DNA of 64,000 bases from Phymatolithon calcareum. Taxonomy: Eukaryota > Rhodophyta > Florideophyceae > Hapalidiales. Numbering within the stretch: the first letter of the stretch is position 1; every line of letters starts with the position of its first letter. Below the pieces are notes generated by a model that was not told the origin of the DNA, made no database searches, and worked only from the letters and a program-made list of their open reading frames with translations. Of the stretch, positions 55,020 through 64,000 are shown in pieces. Location of the stretch: positions 1,674,001 through 1,738,000 of the forward strand of contig OZ345358.1 of assembly GCA_977006965.1 (NCBI GenBank). Direction: 5' to 3'. The position numbers and the translations under genes were made by a program.

Positions 55020-56060
55020 CCATGTTTCTAAGAATTTAATTGGACGAGATTATCGAAATGACTGGACCACATTCAGCGGGGCTATCATTTAATTGGACGA
55101 GATAGTCGAAATGATTGGACCACATTCATCGCGTTCTGTGATTTCATTGGACCTCTCAGAGATTAAAATTTGCAGATTTTGTAATTTAAAAAAATTGACA
55201 ATTTTACGTGTTCGCCAATATTTTGGCTATTGAAAAGTTGGACGTTTCAGAAATTCTCAAAATTTCCGCCTTCTTTGAGACTTTCGAAGAGGCGTTTTGA
55301 AGCGCCTCCCTTACTTAAATTCTCTCAAATCCTCCAGATGTAGCACATTGAAATCATTTTCCACTTCACGAGCACCAGCAGCTCCCCGTTTCCTGTATCC
55401 CTTGGACACGATTGCTTCACTGGACGAAATCGTCGAAATGATTGGACCACATTCATCGCGTTCTGAGATTTCATTGGACCACTCAGAGATTAAAATTTGT
55501 AGAATTTACAACTTAAAATAATTGATGATTTTTTGTGCTCGCCAATATTTTGGCCATTGAAAAGTTGGACGTTTCAGAAATTCTGCACACTGCCGCCTTC
55601 TTTCAGACTTTCAAAGAGGCGTTTTGACCCGCCTCCCTAACTTATATTGTAATATAATTTGCAGATTTTGCATATTGAATTGATTTGCAACTCCACGAGC
55701 ACCACGAGGTTGCCAATAGTTACAAAGGTATCATTTAAGAGGGAGGTTTCGCCGTTTTTGAGGTGTGTTCAGATGTATTGTGAGCCTGACAGGCTTCTAC
55801 AAGTGTGATGCAGGGGTTCTGTGAACGTGTATGAGACTTGTAAGGAGGCGTTTTGAAGTGCTTCGCTGACTTCTATTCTCACAAAACTTGCAGATTTCCA
55901 ATTTCCACTCTATGATCACCGCCAGCTAGCCCAATAGTCGCACAGTGACCTGCAAGAGGGTTTCACCGTGTGTGAGATGTGTTCAGAAGTATTGTGGACG
56001 TGGCAGGTTTCAAGATGTGTGATGTGTTTGTCTGGACTACGAATCAACAGTTTTCTTGTG
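55020..56060. repeat. complex tandem repeat, main period about 340 bp
   Basis: The block CGAAATGATTGGACCACATTC, then ATTTCATTGGACC, CCAATATTTTGGC, GAAAAGTTGGACGTTTCAG and GAGGCGTTTTGAAGCGCCTC appears from about 55,085 and again from about 55,426, with a partial copy before (55,030-55,080). From about 55,615 the unit's second half repeats with a period near 220 bp (TGTGTTCAGA, GTATTGTG, GTGTGATG at about 55,760 and 55,980). The word GAGGCG-TTTTGAA-GCGCCTC is itself an inverted repeat. The frames here are not gene-like. Confidence 0.8.
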
Positions 56061-56868
56061 CCATGGAGTTTTTGATTACACGAACTGACAGTCTCTGTGC
56101 GTTCTACTGTAGTTAGCGTCAAATTTGAAGAAATTCTTCCTTCAATTGAGGGATTTGTAGAATCGCGTCACACATTTTTCCATAACTTTAGTTTTTTCAA
56201 CGTAACGATTCCAGAAATAATGCTGAGCTGTCCACTTAGAATACCATTGATATTTTCATTGTTTAAGTTAGTGCCATGGACGACAGGGGATAAAAATTTA
56301 CTTGCATGGTTATCTAATCTCACTACCATAGATAAGGATTAAATATTCAGATAGATAATGCCGCAATAGATGAAACCGAGTTAAAAATGTGCTCTCTTCC
56401 AAATCTGGGACTCATTCGCACGGGAAACGCACATATTTCGAGAAAACGTGTTTATATGATATTCAGAGATTTAAAATGTGATTTACCATTTCTTGAAAGT
56501 TTTATAATTTATTCAATTTGGTCTATTGTCTATTCGAAACATCAGGATTCCCCTTGGAAGAAGCAGTTCCTTTCTCTCGCATATATTGTGAGGGTTTATG
56601 GACATGTTATTCATACGATCGGTGGTGCGATATGGTGGTAAGTGTACTGTAACGGCTATTGACAGCAATAAATTATCATAAACGATTCATAAAGAATGCT
56701 TTTCGCACTGCTAACGTTAAAAATATCCCATGTTAGCGACACGTGGATTAAACTGTCTCTCCTCACTTGCAATCAGTACTAACCAATACTACATCTTAAC
56801 TCAACGCCAGAAAATTCGAGTACCCTTGATTCGTGTTTGTAAACGTGGAAAACGGTACGTAAAAATTT
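56061..56868. other. AT-rich flank downstream of the Helitron gene
   Basis: The 3' terminus of the Helitron should fall here if the element is complete (a hairpin followed by CTRR on the minus strand). I could not identify it. A plus frame at 56,387-56,641 has no domain. Confidence 0.4.
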
Positions 56869-59800
56869 CTAATTATTAAAATCCCATGAGGGCAATGAGA
56901 AAATATCAAAATCGGACGGAGGGATTAGACACTGAAAGTGGTTGCCGTCTGAGAAAAGTATTGGAATTTGAAATGGTACTGCTGAGTTCTCCAGCGTAAT
57001 ATCCGGATATGGACTGTAGACTGAAGTCGGGGACAAAGGACCAATAGTTGTATTTAGATCTAAGGTAGATTGATGTGTTTTTGTTGAAGAAGGACTATAA
57101 GATATAATGTTTTGATTTAATACAAGCGAAAGCAAGTTCATTTCGTCACCAATGTCAGCAGCCCACAAGCAAATATTAGGGGTTCCAATCTTTAGAAACG
57201 AGGACAACATTTCTAATGAGTTGCTGTATCCTATTGCAGTAGAAAATTGCTGTAGAGCAACACCTCGTCGAGAAGTTAATAGGTTCATATTTCGTAGAAA
57301 GCTATGTTTTGCATGTTCATCGGATTTTGACACTTCGGAAAGAAGGGAAGATACTTTTCTTCTACAATCTTGTGGATTCAAATATAAAGCGTTTCCTAAA
57401 CTCAAAGTGCAGTAGTAAATGGAGAGAACTGTTGCATAAATCCAGCAATTCCCATCACCTGGAACATCAACAGGTTTCCATAGTGTTGGGTGTCTAGAAA
57501 CACTATCGGCTATGAGAGAGGTTATTGGAAGAGCAGGAGCTCTGAAATTACAACTTACAACTAATCTGTGGACAGACTTTATTCTCATAACTGTTTCAGA
57601 GTGAAAATGAGGTACGAGCAATTCAAAACATGAGCTTCCGAAATAGGAAGTATTATGTGAGGGGATTTTAACCGATTGCTGAATCACATTGTTTCCCGTT
57701 TTTTCGTTATTTTTAGGTGGATAAAGGTCAATTATTGTTTCTTCCGGGTTGTTGTCTTCCACTCTTTTCAGGTTCTGAATCTCATTATTTACTTCATCCG
57801 GAAATATAGTTCCATTCATGAAATTCTCCAGTGTTCTTGTACAGAGCCCGTCAAGTCTTTCTTCTTCATCAAGAACTTCTTGAGAGGGCCTGAAATATTT
57901 AAAGGCCTCCTCTGTAAGTTTTTTGCAGAGAAAAAGACCTTCTAATGTTTTAACGCGAGAAGCCAATACATAGAGCGATGTTGGTTGTCTACCAGGTTCG
58001 TTAACACTGTACGACAAAATTGCATCACATGTTGTTCCTTGAAGTTTATGGGTAGTCGCTGCAAATGATGGAGATATTGGAATCTGTGTCACTTTATTAC
58101 TGAAATTTCTGTTACGTAGACACGACACGCGCACAGTAACTGAATACGGTAGTATTGGAATAGTGTTACTAGGGTAGATTTCGGGTATATTTGGAAAGCG
58201 TGTCTTTAATTTTGCTTGCTCCACGGACACAAATACAACTTCCGGAATTGTGGATGAAATCTTCATTGGAGCACCATTCACTAAAATTGTGCGAAAAACG
58301 AAATTTTCTGGAAACTGACATCCGAGTACAGTGCCAGCTGACCCATTAGCAAGTCCAAGTTTTGGGCTAATATTTTGAGTTATAAACACGCGCATACCTG
58401 GAAAAATGGGAAGCAATTGGGATAATCTTTGCAATTTATTATCTCCAAGTTTAAGAAGATCTTCCAGTTGCTCCATGGTTGGTTTTGCACCTCTCTTTGT
58501 CGCACTGAATTCGGCCGGACATACAATAGGTATTTCAACTTCAGAACTATTTTGAGAAATCTCAGAGGTACTGAGCCAATTTATAGAGTGTCTGCTACGA
58601 TTTGCCTGGACAGCAATGGGAAATGATAGATTTTTATCTTGTCTATTCTTAAATTGCTTCTGTATTTCAGAAGTAGGGCACAATGGATCCAAAAATCTGG
58701 TGTTCAAGACTTCAAAATCTTGAACTGTTTGATCACCAGTTCGCAGTCGTTTTAGGATACTTCCATAAGACGGATCAGATCGGTGTCTCATATTCTCTTT
58801 AAGCTTGACAACAGTCTTGAATGATTGCCAAATGTGGTAGCCTGTGATGTTATTCACATTTGCGTTTGATTTTCTAGAGTTGCTTCCGCGTACACTTGAT
58901 TCTGTTCCAGCCTTAGTTTCGCTATCCAATAGGAAAGAGCTTGCCTCTACGAATGCAGGAGGTGAAAATACATACTTTTCGAAGCAAGGAGGAAGCTGTG
59001 CAAAATCACCTGCAGTTACTATGTGAATTCTGGCATCGCAACCTTTCTCAGTTCCCAAGAACGCTTTGATTTTCTTCATTGCCTTTGAAAATAGAGTCTG
59101 TCCTGTCATACTAATCTCATCCCAAATAACCATGTAGACTCTTGACCATTCTTCTAATTGTTTCATTGTTGGTTTTTTATTATGTAATATTTGTAGCTTA
59201 GAATGAACTGTCTCTCCATCAACTAATACTGCAGCAATACCAGTTGGAGCAACTGTGACAACAGCATCAGGATACCCCCACCCATTTGCAAGAAATCGAA
59301 TTGCTTCAACTGTCCTCGACTTTCCAGTCCCTCCTTCACCAGATAAATGCATTCTAAGAGGTTTACCAGGGGAATATCGCAGCAGTGATCGTTTGAATGA
59401 ATCTAATAGATAGGAACCGGCTATTCGAAAAGCAATGGTCTGTCTTTCATTGAGCGTAAATCTATTTGCGACTTGATCAATGGATGGGTTAATAGTTTCT
59501 GCCAATTTTACAGAACAGTTATCATCGATATATCGATTTTCAGACTCACGTTTGGATTTAATCGCATCTTCAAGCAACCTAACTACTGTTTCTTCCTTCG
59601 CATTTTTCGCAGATACTTTCAGTTCCATGTTTTTGGAATTTAATGCTTTATCGTCCTGGAATATTATGGTATTATACGACGCTGCAATATCTTTTGATAA
59701 AAAACGGGTTTTAGAGATGCCATTGAGTTTCTCTTCTCTAAAAGGCCAATACGATATGCCTTTTTCATTTTCTTCTGTACGAATATGTTTGTGGATATGC

Positions 59801-62800
59801 CGCCTGACAAACGATTTCATTGCTCTGAGAGAGCAAACGTCTCTTTTTCTTGTACTATTGGCTATTCTTCCGTTGATATTTATTTCATCAATTAGGCTCC
59901 CCAGAATACGCTCAACTGTTCCAGGGTGCAACTGAAAAGTGAATTGCTGTACATCAAATGGAGTACACTCTTCTTCATCATCACCACTAGTTTCCTGCAG
60001 AGTATCAATATCATCATCTTCTACAGAAGAAGCATCAGAATCTAATTCGAATGGATTTTCGTGTTGCAGTGTCCAATTTTCACGTTGCTCTGCCCTCATC
60101 TCCTGCGCTCTTCGTTTCCCAATATAGTAGTGTTGCATGTTTGAGAGTATCCGTTCAGCTTGAGAGTTCTTGTATTGTACGCTATTTTTAAAATTGTGAA
60201 ATGCCTCTTTGAATGATTTGAACTGCTGTAGTATATTTACTTTGCTTCTGTATGGTTTAAAAAGAAGTAATGCGATTTTAGCATACTTTTCCATTTCTTC
60301 ATCACTGATCTCATACAAATCAGGTATTCGAGGACCAATGATATCCGAGATTACTTTTACTTTTCGTCGCTTAACCACTCTTGTAGCATAAAAGGGATGG
60401 TTTGGGTGAAGACGCATGCAGTCTGGATTTGAATCAATTTCTTTGGGAATATCCTTTGATATAAGATAGCCTTCTGTATAATCGTAAAGACATGTTTTCT
60501 CCAACTCTAATGGGCGCAAAGTGTAATTCGATGTTACATTGAATGCAATGTAAGAATTTCCGTAAGGGATGATTCCAATATCGCTTTCAATTTCATCTAA
60601 ATCGTACAAGTGCCTACCCAAGTGCAAACTTTGAAAGTCGTGAGAGCAAACAAATGTAGTACCATGTAATAAATAGTGTGCAGCAGTTACAGCGCCAACT
60701 TCAACGAGGTCCGATCGAGCATATGCCATCGAAGCGATGCGTCCGTATACAGTTCGGGCGGCAGAAATATCTTTTTTTAAAGTAGTTTCCTTTCCCAATC
60801 GTTTCGTGTACGATGCAATAGTGATTGCAGCGATATTATCTATTGTCATTTGTTCTTTTACAACATACTTGATGGTGTAATAGATTTCGTGCGCACAGCA
60901 CAGAAGGAATCGAACATCGTGATTTGATCGTATGACATGAAGCAAAACAGAATTGAAAGAGTTAATGTATTCACTTCCTACAATTCTCTTTCCAGTAACG
61001 CTACCAAATTCATCAATTTCAGTCAGATGATTAACTAATCTAGGAAAATTATACCTACAAAACCCTTCTTTGCAGTTCGAGCTTTTCTTGAAACAGCTTT
61101 CCGCGTGTTTCCACCTATGATTCTGGTTCAGAAGTAATAGCTCTATCATGAAGATTGCGTGCACGAGCAAGTCTTCAGGAGAAGAATTTTTATCTGGAAT
61201 AGAGGATATTCTTGGGACAGCTGACTTAATCGCAACTTTATTATCTTCTTCTTTGTCATACTGTTCTACACTGCCAACCGTGGAAAGCGAAAAAGCATCA
61301 GAACAATTATTTCCCAGAGTATGTGAAGCGCATTGCTCAAATAACTGCATTTTCATTCGCCTCAAGTTATGACGAATAACTACATCTCCTCCGAAACCTT
61401 TTTGACATGTTTTACACTTTGAGGTGTCTTGAGGTGTGTCAAATTTCAGATTTCGAGAATAAGCTATCTTAGAAATCTTAGTGGACTCGATAGTGCCTTT
61501 CGAGCAACAATTAGGACATTCAAGCTCGTTTTCAGAATTAATTGCACTAGATTCAATTACGGAGTCTATATATGAATTCATTCGATCTCGGAAATCTTTA
61601 TTTGTCTTGAGCAATAACATGATCTCATCAGCATCATTAGGAAATCCAGCTAAGAATACAATGAGATGAACATGTAACGTTCCCTTCCCTTGATTTTCTA
61701 TACCTCCCATGAAGGCTTTCGGTACACCGAAAAGACCACCTTGTTTTCGCGGAAGTTTGTTTTTCATATCAAAGCCAATCATAGGTCCAATCAGCATTTC
61801 TAAAATATTTGTGAAGAATAAATCACACGAGACTGGGTCTCTTCCTGCTATTTCTATCCGAGAAGCATTACAAGGAATGTCGTTCTCAGTTATGCTTATT
61901 AGATTATCTCTGTTTATGTCACCTGCAAAGAATGCTACAGTCACATTTCCATTTTCATTCGGAGTAACAGTAATGAACATTGCAGCACTGTGATATTTAG
62001 CGGCCATACTCCATGCTTTACGCTGGTATATTTTTCGTTCTTCGTTTGAAGCAAACGTTTTCCCTAGTACAGCATTTACACGTCTGAGCAATCGTTTCCC
62101 CCCGTGATTCATCGTCTTTTCAGTGAAATTGTGGCCGTTTTTTAGAATCTCTCTCTTTCTAGTTTCCTGTTGTAGCTGTTCTGCAAGATCAAGAGCACTC
62201 ACTTCATTTAGTATCTCGATTTCTTTTGGATTAAGTCTGCACGTTAGTGAAATGTGAGACATTGCTCGTTTTCTGGACACAATGTCGAATGCGATTAGTG
62301 GAAAAGTTTCGTCTTGCGAAAACCGTCTACTAGATAGTTTCAAGTAATGTTTAACACACTCTTCTAGACTAACACTGACTTTTCTCAATACGTCCGGATG
62401 TCCATATCCGAAAGGAAATAAATGAGGAAAAAGTCGACCAAAGAAATTTGGAGAGTTGGCAGGTAGCAGCTTTCCAGCTTGTTGCACATCTATAACTTGT
62501 GCAGTGGCCATTTTAAGCGTTGTGATAGGCTCTGTAGCTTCTTCATTCGTGAAAAGGGATGCATCTTGTCGTATGATTGTTTCTTCATCTAGATTCTGAG
62601 CACTGTCAAAAACTGTCGGCCTACGTATATTACTCTGATTTTCGGATATTTCTTCTGCGGACATTTGATCGTCTATGTAATACACAGTGTTTATGTTATC
62701 AAGCTCAGATTGTGCACTTGAAGATATGTTCTGTAGTCGGCATATTTCTGTTCCGTTTCTTTCCAGACACTTGTACAGGACATTGTTTTCCATATAGAAG

Positions 62801-63336
62801 TCAAGAAGATCATTTATCTTTCCCTTTCGTGCGATATATCGTCTCATCGTAGCTCTCTTTTGTGCATCTGTCATTGGGTTAGTAAAAATAAGTAATAATT
62901 TATTCTCCTCTTTAATGAGCTCGTTGATGCCTTCTTTTATAACATCTGGCTGAGAGGAAAATACAATGAAGTGACTTTTAATGAACCTATGCTTTCCTCC
63001 ACGTGCTATAACAGTATGACATTTAATGTTAGTGAGAGATGTAAGTCTTTTCTCTGTCACTGTTGCATCATTGATTGATTTTGGAAGTAGGCCGATAGTG
63101 AACCCATTTGCCACCGAGAATTTCGGTGGATTACTATTTTCGTATTGGGAACCGCGCTTTAAAGAGTTGTAGCATTTATTGCAAACTCTAATTCTGAAGA
63201 TGTTTTCGATACATCTATCTTCTTCAACGCCCTGTTTCGATAAGAGTGCATTTTTAAGCTCAGGAATATATGCAGAAATATCGTAAAAGCGTTTCAACTG
63301 TTCTGGTAGATCTACAGATGGAGCAAGGCGATTCAA
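56869..63336 (-). CDS. Helitron Rep-helicase-OTU polyprotein (2155 codons)
   Basis: The protein nicks and unwinds DNA for rolling-circle transposition. Residue numbers count from 63336. A Cys pair, RVCNKCYNSLKRG (50-62), with VANGFTIGLLP (75-85) is DUF6570-like. The Helitron-like N domain has FFGRLFPHLFPFGYGHP (298-314). The HUH nuclease motif is GTLHVHLIVF (His 555 and 557), and two Cys pairs follow (607-645). A double-Tyr motif is YTIKY (820 and 824). The Pif1 helicase has Walker A GEGGTGKS (1333-1340), WDEIS (1405-1409), GDFAQLPP (1443-1450), THKLQG (1762-1767) and LYVLASRVK (1788-1796). A C-terminal OTU cysteine protease has GDGNCWIY (Cys 1964) and DGNHFQC (His 2133). All catalytic residues I can check are present. 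The frame begins at a TTG, overlapping the upstream frame's stop, so it is a continuation of that frame after a one-base shift rather than a separate gene. Confidence 0.85.
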   Translation of the reverse strand: MNRLAPSVDLPEQLKRFYDISAYIPELKNALLSKQGVEEDRCIENIFRIRVCNKCYNSLKRGSQYENSNPPKFSVANGFTIGLLPKSINDATVTEKRLTSLTNIKCHTVIARGGKHRFIKSHFIVFSSQPDVIKEGINELIKEENKLLLIFTNPMTDAQKRATMRRYIARKGKINDLLDFYMENNVLYKCLERNGTEICRLQNISSSAQSELDNINTVYYIDDQMSAEEISENQSNIRRPTVFDSAQNLDEETIIRQDASLFTNEEATEPITTLKMATAQVIDVQQAGKLLPANSPNFFGRLFPHLFPFGYGHPDVLRKVSVSLEECVKHYLKLSSRRFSQDETFPLIAFDIVSRKRAMSHISLTCRLNPKEIEILNEVSALDLAEQLQQETRKREILKNGHNFTEKTMNHGGKRLLRRVNAVLGKTFASNEERKIYQRKAWSMAAKYHSAAMFITVTPNENGNVTVAFFAGDINRDNLISITENDIPCNASRIEIAGRDPVSCDLFFTNILEMLIGPMIGFDMKNKLPRKQGGLFGVPKAFMGGIENQGKGTLHVHLIVFLAGFPNDADEIMLLLKTNKDFRDRMNSYIDSVIESSAINSENELECPNCCSKGTIESTKISKIAYSRNLKFDTPQDTSKCKTCQKGFGGDVVIRHNLRRMKMQLFEQCASHTLGNNCSDAFSLSTVGSVEQYDKEEDNKVAIKSAVPRISSIPDKNSSPEDLLVHAIFMIELLLLNQNHRWKHAESCFKKSSNCKEGFCRYNFPRLVNHLTEIDEFGSVTGKRIVGSEYINSFNSVLLHVIRSNHDVRFLLCCAHEIYYTIKYVVKEQMTIDNIAAITIASYTKRLGKETTLKKDISAARTVYGRIASMAYARSDLVEVGAVTAAHYLLHGTTFVCSHDFQSLHLGRHLYDLDEIESDIGIIPYGNSYIAFNVTSNYTLRPLELEKTCLYDYTEGYLISKDIPKEIDSNPDCMRLHPNHPFYATRVVKRRKVKVISDIIGPRIPDLYEISDEEMEKYAKIALLLFKPYRSKVNILQQFKSFKEAFHNFKNSVQYKNSQAERILSNMQHYYIGKRRAQEMRAEQRENWTLQHENPFELDSDASSVEDDDIDTLQETSGDDEEECTPFDVQQFTFQLHPGTVERILGSLIDEININGRIANSTRKRDVCSLRAMKSFVRRHIHKHIRTEENEKGISYWPFREEKLNGISKTRFLSKDIAASYNTIIFQDDKALNSKNMELKVSAKNAKEETVVRLLEDAIKSKRESENRYIDDNCSVKLAETINPSIDQVANRFTLNERQTIAFRIAGSYLLDSFKRSLLRYSPGKPLRMHLSGEGGTGKSRTVEAIRFLANGWGYPDAVVTVAPTGIAAVLVDGETVHSKLQILHNKKPTMKQLEEWSRVYMVIWDEISMTGQTLFSKAMKKIKAFLGTEKGCDARIHIVTAGDFAQLPPCFEKYVFSPPAFVEASSFLLDSETKAGTESSVRGSNSRKSNANVNNITGYHIWQSFKTVVKLKENMRHRSDPSYGSILKRLRTGDQTVQDFEVLNTRFLDPLCPTSEIQKQFKNRQDKNLSFPIAVQANRSRHSINWLSTSEISQNSSEVEIPIVCPAEFSATKRGAKPTMEQLEDLLKLGDNKLQRLSQLLPIFPGMRVFITQNISPKLGLANGSAGTVLGCQFPENFVFRTILVNGAPMKISSTIPEVVFVSVEQAKLKTRFPNIPEIYPSNTIPILPYSVTVRVSCLRNRNFSNKVTQIPISPSFAATTHKLQGTTCDAILSYSVNEPGRQPTSLYVLASRVKTLEGLFLCKKLTEEAFKYFRPSQEVLDEEERLDGLCTRTLENFMNGTIFPDEVNNEIQNLKRVEDNNPEETIIDLYPPKNNEKTGNNVIQQSVKIPSHNTSYFGSSCFELLVPHFHSETVMRIKSVHRLVVSCNFRAPALPITSLIADSVSRHPTLWKPVDVPGDGNCWIYATVLSIYYCTLSLGNALYLNPQDCRRKVSSLLSEVSKSDEHAKHSFLRNMNLLTSRRGVALQQFSTAIGYSNSLEMLSSFLKIGTPNICLWAADIGDEMNLLSLVLNQNIISYSPSSTKTHQSTLDLNTTIGPLSPTSVYSPYPDITLENSAVPFQIPILFSDGNHFQCLIPPSDFDIFSLPSWDFNN

Positions 63337-64000
63337 ACATCTAGAATAGAGTCTTTGCTAGGTTCTCGAAGAGGACAGAGATTCTCTCTTGTCCATGAAT
63401 CGCATACGGCACATACTTTTTGTTCCATAAAAGGACCTGTAAGCATTTTTCGGCATTCTTCATGAATAGCTCGTTTTGTCTCTTCTGAAACTGCTGAAAA
63501 CGATTGATTTTCAGTCATTTTTGCTAATTCTTCCTCTGAAAGGAGCTCATGTCCTACAGAATCTGTAGAAGAAGGCACGTTTTCCTTCACTGTCGCAAAC
63601 GGAAGTATCGGAACAGATTTCGCACCTCTAAAGCTCGGAAGTGCGGTAGGCTCGGTTCTGGGAGCTAATTTAATTAATGAATAGCATTCATCATCAAACG
63701 CTGGTTTTGTCCCTGCTGAAATTTTTGAAAACCGTTTATTTTTATTCATTTTTAATTCCTGTGCGCAAAAATCGAAAAGTGCAGAATCTGTAGAAAAGTA
63801 CACGTTGTCTTCGCGTGTATCGAGTGGAAGGATTGGAATACATTTCGGTTCTCTCATGGCAAGAAGTGCGTTCTGCTTGATTTGCGGAGCTATTCGGATA
63901 GGGTAGATTTCTTTGTAATCATATTGCATGATATCGACAGACATCTTAATATGTGGAAGAATAGGAGTAGATTTTGTAACTTTTTTGGGTCGGTTGGAAA
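63333..64000 (-). CDS. N-terminal part of the Helitron protein, partial, with internal repeats
   Basis: The frame is open from the window edge to TGA at 63,333. ATG 63,944 is a possible start, but the frame continues upstream with the same style of repeat. A module of about 80 residues recurs: KSTPILPH at the edge, KCIPILPLDTREDNV with STDSA, and KSVPILPFATVKENV with STDSVG. Each later copy is followed by a basic KxxSxxSxxTK segment and an acidic D/E-Glu-Cys segment. It ends VCAVCDSWTRENLC, the first Cys pair expected to partner VCNKC in the next frame. This shows the two frames encode one protein divided by a -1 shift at GATGTTTGA. Confidence 0.7.
   Translation of the reverse strand, partial: SNRPKKVTKSTPILPHIKMSVDIMQYDYKEIYPIRIAPQIKQNALLAMREPKCIPILPLDTREDNVYFSTDSALFDFCAQELKMNKNKRFSKISAGTKPAFDDECYSLIKLAPRTEPTALPSFRGAKSVPILPFATVKENVPSSTDSVGHELLSEEELAKMTENQSFSAVSEETKRAIHEECRKMLTGPFMEQKVCAVCDSWTRENLCPLREPSKDSILDV

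Larger units (their letters stand above)
56869..64000 (-). mobile_element. Helitron with Rep, Pif1 helicase and OTU protease (right-truncated by window)
   Basis: The whole minus-strand coding block belongs to one rolling-circle element. It is the longest near-intact mobile gene in the window, distinctly AT-rich compared with the host island. The 5' end lies beyond 64,000, and the 3' end was not located. Presence of an OTU domain and of an N-terminal Cys-pair/DUF6570-like region is known for several Helitron lineages. Confidence 0.8.

Noticed and set aside
63328-63340. A classical -1 programmed frameshift site in the Helitron
   Set aside because: The bases around the shift do not form a standard X-XXY-YYZ heptamer, and no clear downstream structure was seen; an indel is simpler.

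Overview
The window is eukaryotic nuclear DNA dominated by mobile elements and their remains, with a small island of host genes. Three lines point to an alga or other plant-lineage (Archaeplastida) organism. A plant-type B-box zinc-finger gene (34.7-35.4 kb) and a PP2C-domain gene (31.8-33.8 kb) are uninterrupted, GC-rich and close together. Introns look rare. Long stretches of lower-GC DNA hold Helitron, KDZ, hAT, CACTA-like, copia-like and non-LTR elements. A compact-gene red alga is my best guess, but that is inference; nothing in the window names the species.

Layout. 0-2.5 kb: a 60-bp minisatellite and a degenerate GAATATTC-rich repeat. 2.6-10.1 kb: a KDZ (Zisupton-like) DNA transposon with a transposase on the minus strand and, divergently, a Ulp1-type SUMO-protease-like gene. 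Both are nearly complete but broken by single stops or a frameshift. 12.4-13.2 kb: a MITE. 14.1-19.6 kb: an unrecognised gene whose predicted 3.1-kb intron is almost entirely 280 perfect copies of a 10-bp repeat. 22.2-23.7 kb: an amine-oxidase pseudogene. 26.3-28.9 kb: copia-like and non-LTR debris with a SINE nested inside it. 30.3-35.4 kb: the host gene island, with a PP2C-fold protein that lacks key metal ligands and a double B-box protein. Just beyond it lie two abutting perfect inverted repeats (35,727-35,935). 36.9-44 kb: a tRNA-derived SINE, a full-length but mutated hAT element, and a short hAT deletion derivative. 44.4-51.5 kb: a mosaic of at least three non-LTR families, with an RNase H-bearing element inserted into another, plus a CACTA-like element with long repeat-built ends. 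52.0-53.9 kb: an unrecognised hydrolase-like gene split by a short retroposon. 55.0-56.1 kb: a complex tandem repeat. 56.9-64.0 kb: a nearly intact Helitron coding Rep, Pif1 helicase and an OTU protease, running off the right edge.

How the parts relate. Families recur within the window. The AATGA-tailed non-LTR family appears at 28.3, 44.4, 45.4-47.3, 49.2 and 51.4 kb. A second tail, GCAATAAAGAAAG, is shared by an RNase H LINE (45.6 kb), two tRNA-derived SINEs (28.4 and 36.9 kb) and the retroposon that splits the 52-54 kb gene, so the LINE is the likely source of the machinery for all of them. The monomer of the 2.8-kb satellite equals the tail of the AATGA family, which suggests how the satellite could have been seeded. 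Stops in the hAT reading frame fall where the family has tryptophan, as expected from C-to-T decay of silenced copies.
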